Positions 59,838 through 64,000 of a stretch of DNA of 64,000 nt are shown here, piece after piece. Where the stretch lies: positions 1,984,001 through 2,048,000 of the forward strand of contig NC_134941.1 in the NCBI RefSeq assembly GCF_051020765.1, in the 5' to 3' direction. This stretch comes from Lasioglossum baleicum. Lineage: Eukaryota > Arthropoda > Insecta > Hymenoptera > Halictidae. Position 1 is the first letter of the stretch; every line of letters begins with the position of its first letter. The translations under genes were made by a program, and so were the position numbers. The notes beneath the pieces are model-generated. The model was not told the DNA's origin. It made no database searches and saw only the letters and a program-made list of their open reading frames with translations.

Positions 59838-60990
59838 CAATCATCTGATACCATGCAGTTATTGGTGTCAATTGCTTGATACTGCGTATTTTAAATTATA
59901 TTGATAAGTTCTTATACATTGAAATATAGTATAGACTCGTCACCGAAAACATGGAGGCTGACTCGGAGTCATAACCGCATAAAGAAGAAAATAATGATTT
60001 ACACGGGCCTGGAAATCTCTTCAAGCATAGAGGGTAGTTTTAACGGGGCTTTCAGCTTTATTAATGCTAGCGCTAATTTGTGCTACCTCGCCGTGTCTCT
60101 TTTGCAGTTGTCTGTCGTTCTTCAACAGCTTCTGGCAGATTCACTTTCGTCGAGTGTCTTGTCTTATGAAAAAAACTGCTCAGCCTCTTTTCGTTCAAGC
60201 CACTCACTCGACTTCCTCAAATGTCGTACTTTTTCAGCACGAATTCAACTTGATATGAAGCATTTCTATTTCCAGTGTTATTCCATCCAATTAGAAATTA
60301 ATATATTTTTCATAAAAACTTTACTCGAATTAATACAAATTTATATACAGGGTGGACCATATAATTGGGAACACATAAAAATCTTCCGTATTCATGGTCC
60401 TATGAAAAAACTCCTCAGGAAGATGTTACACTATTTTAAAGGGCAAATGTAATGGCAAACAAAAACTAGTTTAGTTAATTTTTTTTTAACCCTTAAGCAG
60501 CCAACCAAAATGTATAGATCATTCAAAACCTTTTGTATTGAACATATTTGCACAAATTCTCATTTCAAGACTATAATGTATGTATTAGCGAGCAAATAAT
60601 AGACATTCAGAGAAATATTGCACAGTAATATTTTTACAGGAACATTAACAAATTGTTTTGAGAAATGCAGTAAGGATTAATAAGATCTTACGGTCATCGG
60701 TATATTTTGAAATGGAACAGTATTTTTTACGACGGATACCATCTTTTTTACCTTGATGACCTCGAACAAAAATAATCATGTTGCAGCGAGAAAGATATAG
60801 AAGTTTAAAACGTACGTGTTTCAACCTGAATTATGTATTTTTTTAGGATTGCTAAAATATAATTTATTGTGAGAAAGAGAGCTCTGCAGTGTTTTTGGAA
60901 TAGTTTAACAAATTCAAGATTCATAACAGTGATATTGTGTAATAATTTGAATTCGAATTCACAGTGGTAAATTCCACAGATGCGAGAACG
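59765..60990. other. Unresolved stretch with one TA-element terminus
   Basis: CAGGGTGGACCATATAATTG at 60353 after TA looks like a transposon end; no partner was found. The minus strand at about 60110-60220 has an open, protein-like frame (SSEWLERKEAEQFFHKTRHS) that then breaks; I do not recognise it. The 183-codon plus ORF at 59901-60452 overlaps this and is probably not real. Confidence 0.35.
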
Positions 60991-61446
60991 GCAGATATTA
61001 GGGTGGACCTTATTTTTCGACTTTCGAATTTTTTCGGGACACCCCCTAGAATTGTGACACTTGACGCAAAAATAATGTGTGCAAAATTTGAAATCGATCG
61101 GATAACGGGAAGTGCTGCCGCATGGACTTTGAAAATTTTTTAATTTTGTAACTCGACTTTCTCCACTGCAGTATATCATTAGTATATATTTTTATATATC
61201 GTTGAATTTGTCTTTTTACGCACTATAATAATGTAGAAACAAAATGTAGCATTAATTTAAAAAAAAATTCGTGACCCTGAAATCTCAAAAATTGACTTTT
61301 AAAAAAAATTTTTTTTCTTTGCATTATAATTAATTTAATAAACAATACAACTTTTGTCTAAGAAATTTTTTTATATTTTTATAAATATGCACTATACATA
61401 TAATACAGTACATTATACATTAAATAATTTATTTTTCTCGTAATGA

Positions 61447-61873
61447 CTATTTTGATACATCTGGATATTGTTTCCTATTTTCGGAAATAATTTGTAAAAT
61501 ATATTGTTTCTCCTCTTCATTTTTTGATAATAACTGATTATAGTCTTGAATAAGCTTAATACCGCGCTCAGCAGTGTCATTAACAACTTTTAAGTTTTGT
61601 ACAATGTTTAGTCCAAATTTGAAATCCTCGTCATCTTCCCATGAATCGGGATCTTTTTTAAAAAATTCTATAGGAATTGAAAATCTTTCAAAAAATCGTA
61701 GTGTTTTGTGGAAAATAAAATGTTCAATTCCTTTACCAGCATAGTTTTTTAGGTCTTCACGAGTTATTTCATATTTCTTACATGATTCGTCGGTTTCAAT
61801 GTTATCAGATTCGTCGACTTCAGTGGTAAGTGCCTCCAGTATTCGTAAATTTGTATTCTTCTCCACGGTTTTG
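61447..61873 (-). pseudogene. Same transposon protein C-terminus, inverted copy
   Basis: This is the mirror of the plus-strand copy, starting at TVEKNTNLRILEALTTEVDE and ending with NRKQYPDVSK. One amino-acid difference was seen (ESDNI versus ESGNI). The longer open frame upstream to 62067 is read-through of the spacer and opposite arm in antisense. No stop has accumulated in either copy over this segment. Confidence 0.55.
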
Positions 61874-61920
61874 TATATACACCGTATTGTATACCGTTCT
61901 ACTGACGAAAAAATAAGTTC

Positions 61921-62437
61921 TATGGCATTAAAAAAATTTTGTAACCATTTATGGTATTTATCAACAGAAGCGGTAGCCTTAGCATTTTTTGATAAAACCG
62001 TGGAGAAGAATACAAATTTACGAATACTGGAGGCACTTACCACTGAAGTCGACGAATCTGGTAACATTGAAACCGACGAATCATGTAAGAAATATGAAAT
62101 AACTCGTGAAGACCTAAAAAACTATGCTGGTAAAGGAATTGAACATTTTATTTTCCACAAAACACTACGATTTTTTGAAAGATTTTCAATTCCTATAGAA
62201 TTTTTTAAAAAAGATCCCGATTCATGGGAAGATGACGAGGATTTCAAATTTGGACTAAACATCGTACAAAACTTAAAAGTTGTTAATGACACTGCTGAGC
62301 GCGGTATTAAGCTTATTCAAGACTATAATCAGTTATTATCAAAAAATGAAGAGGAGAAACAATATATTTTACAAATTATTTCCGAAAATAGGAAACAATA
62401 TCCAGATGTATCAAAAAAGTCATTACGAGATAAATAA
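61921..62437 (+). pseudogene. Transposon protein C-terminus, plus-strand copy (source copy)
   Basis: The frame crosses the unique spacer with HLWYLSTEAVALAFFD and enters the arm with FFERFSIPIEFFKKDPDSWE, then LKVVNDTAERGIKLIQDY and EEEKQYILQIISENRKQYPD to a stop at 62437. The ND-x-AERG-x-x-L-I and EE-x-K-Q-x-x-L-Q patterns recur in transposon-encoded proteins of arthropods and cnidarians that I recall as uncharacterised; superfamily not assigned. Because the spacer continues the protein sensibly only on this strand, this is likely the original. The catalytic N-terminal part is absent. Confidence 0.55.
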
Positions 62438-62891
62438 ATTATTTTATGTATAATGTACTGTGTATTATATGTATAATGTATATTTATAAAAATATAAAAA
62501 AATTTCTTAGATAAAAGTTGTATTGTTTATTAAATTAATTATAATGCAAAGAAAAAAAATTTTTTTTAAAAGTCAATTTTTGAGATTTCAGGGTCACGAA
62601 TTTTTTTTTTAAATTAATGCTACATTTTGTTTCTACATTATTATAGTGCGTAAAAAGACAAATTCAACGATATATAAAAATATATACTAATAATATACTA
62701 CAGTGGAGAAAGTCGAGTTACAAAATTAAAAAATTTTCAAAGTCGATGCGGCAGCACTTCCCGTTATCCGATCGATTTCAAATTTTGCACACATTATTTT
62801 TGCGTCAAGTGTCACAATTCTAGGGGGTGTCCCGAAAAAAATTCGACAAAATAATTTTCACCAACTATAACTAAGGTCCACCCTAATATGC

Positions 62892-63092
62892 ATGCATGAG
62901 ATGTATGGTCTTGATGAAAGCAACGTTGTTGTAGTAGGACGTTTTGGTAATAAACGTTCCGCAAATAGGAAAACATTGGAAAGAATATATGAACGCCTTC
63001 GGCATACTGGTTCTTTAAAAAAACACACGTTGAACGTTGGTAGACCCACCAGGTCAGTGGTTCTGAACAAAGAATTGTGTAGAGAGTTTTAA
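62892..63092 (+). pseudogene. HTH (DUF4817-like) transposon protein fragment
   Basis: The plus frame contains RFGNKRSANRKTLERIYERL then RHTGSLKKHTLNVGRPTRS, the pattern R-x-x-x-x-T-x-x-R-x-Y-x-R-L-x-x-T-G-S-x ... G-R-P seen in the helix-turn-helix of mariner-related proteins in arthropods (DUF4817). The frame stops at 63092 after CREF; no catalytic domain follows. It lies directly next to the 61-62.9 kb palindrome, which may have inserted into this element. Confidence 0.6.
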
Positions 63093-63109
63093 GAGCTCTA
63101 TTCATACTA

Positions 63110-64000
63110 CCTTCAAAGAATACAAAAGCTTCTTTATTCTAAGTTTCTTCAACGCGTGATCTTTCCACCTGGTCCTTACATATATGTGTACTAATCAAAC
63201 TAATTATGAAGCTTAATCTTTGAAACATTCATTATGAATAGAAGAAAATTCATACAGCATTATGTAGGTAATTTTCATAAAAATATTTAACACGCAGGTA
63301 CTTTTTGCAGTTATTAATTGTTAGAAATTCAATATGTGTTTCGATCGTAATTTTATTAAAAACGAGGCTATTTATGAAATTCATTTGTCGGGCTCTAGGA
63401 GAACCCACTTTAATTTTTATGTGTGTTTAGACCTTACCTTGCGAGGATTAATGAGCAAGAAGAACAGCTTATGGCAAAATACCTTTTGAAATGTCCATCT
63501 ATTTATTTCGGTCTTTTTCCACAGGACACCAGAAAATCAGCATTCAAATGTGCAAGATAATTTAACTTGCATAACATTCCACCTTAATTTTCGGTGTACA
63601 AAAATAGTAACTACTAAATTACCGAAAATTTCTTGTTTGTAATTATGTTTTTAAGAAAGAAATATTTTTCAATTGTCGTCATACGAATTTTAACATTTTT
63701 ACAATCAAAATGTGATAATACATGTACTTTTTCGACTACTTTTGTATTCCATATCAGTACGATAACAGTGTTTCATTTTTCTTCGAACATTTAAATAGAG
63801 CAACCGAATATTATAGCGATAGAAACAAGTGAAAGTATTTTATTAGAACAGCCATAAATATTAAGTAACATTCAGTAAAATAAGGACTCAGCCAGTCGCG
63901 TCGCTCTAAACTCAAAATAGTCCAGCCACTATGAATCGTTTTATAGATGTTCTTTCAAGCTGCGATGTTTGCCGAAGGCTAAACCACAAAATTGGTATTG
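63110..64000. other. AT-rich end of the window, no recognised feature
   Basis: No ORF, repeat pair or RNA motif that I can support. Confidence 0.4.

Larger units (their letters stand above)
60999..62885. mobile_element. 1.9-kb palindromic transposon derivative with the coding end in both arms
   Basis: The ends TAGGGTGGACCTTA and complement lie between ATAT on both sides (60995-60998, 62886-62889), compatible with a 4-bp duplication. Arms of about 875 bp (60999-61873, 61997-62885) are nearly identical in inverted orientation around a roughly 120-bp spacer. Each arm carries the same coding segment. The structure looks like an inverted duplication of one end of an autonomous element. Confidence 0.85.

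Noticed and set aside
59901..60452. 183-codon plus-strand ORF
   Set aside because: No recognisable domain, overlaps a more protein-like minus-strand frame and runs into a transposon terminus at 60353.
1..64000. CRISPR arrays, prokaryotic operons, Shine-Dalgarno sites
   Set aside because: Repeat types, intergenic composition and element families are eukaryotic; no such structure was seen.

Overview
This 64 kb window looks like repeat-rich intergenic DNA from an arthropod, most likely an insect. A hymenopteran is plausible but not provable from the window. It is AT-rich. Almost every long ORF is short, broken, or lies inside an inverted repeat, and I found no intact conventional host gene. Recognisable content is almost entirely transposable elements, mostly non-autonomous, with simple and tandem repeats. 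Host relationship is inferred from families typical of insect genomes: mariner-type TA elements, TTAA (piggyBac-type) MITEs, a Helitron remnant, a 5S-derived SINE, and hammerhead ribozymes carried by retroposons.

Layout. 0-7 kb: fold-back TA elements, a 9-bp-TSD element (1545-2236) and a composite inverted-repeat element (3285-6327) containing nested insertions. 7.65-9.64 kb: a 2 kb palindromic fold-back element with a GC-rich core. 10.1-11.05 kb: a fold-back MITE with a pogo-like MITE nested inside. 13-17 kb: a MITE, a 69-bp tandem array and two inverted-repeat elements. 19.1-20.3 kb: a decayed Helitron (PIF1-type helicase fragment plus hairpin/CTAG terminus). 23-31 kb: MITEs, tandem duplications and a 5S rRNA-derived SINE with a 16-bp target duplication. 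31.4-36.5 kb: nested TTAA, TA and 9-bp-TSD elements. 37.8-39.5 kb: a transposon remnant with an 8-bp TSD and a 166-codon transposase-like ORF. 39.6-39.8 kb: a tRNA-like sequence followed by a hammerhead ribozyme motif. 40.8-46.2 kb: a Harbinger-like element with a MADF-like fragment and a 3 kb inverted-repeat composite that encloses unrelated sequence. 46.7-55.7 kb: further nested TTAA and TA MITEs. 55.8-56.4 kb: duplicated Tc1-type transposase fragment. 58.2-58.6 kb: a near-perfect palindrome with a hammerhead core exactly at its apex. 61.0-62.9 kb: a palindromic element that carries the same transposase C-terminus in both arms.

The elements do not work together as a pathway; they form a layered insertion record. 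Where one element interrupts another, the nesting gives relative ages (for example TTAA elements inside TA elements, and 9-bp-TSD elements both inside and around TA elements). The most unusual items are the two related hammerhead ribozymes, one of them in an inserted palindrome flanked by a 15-bp duplication with a related unoccupied site nearby; the 5S SINE; the 9-bp-TSD family with reiterated subterminal motifs; and the two palindromes that duplicate coding or captured sequence.
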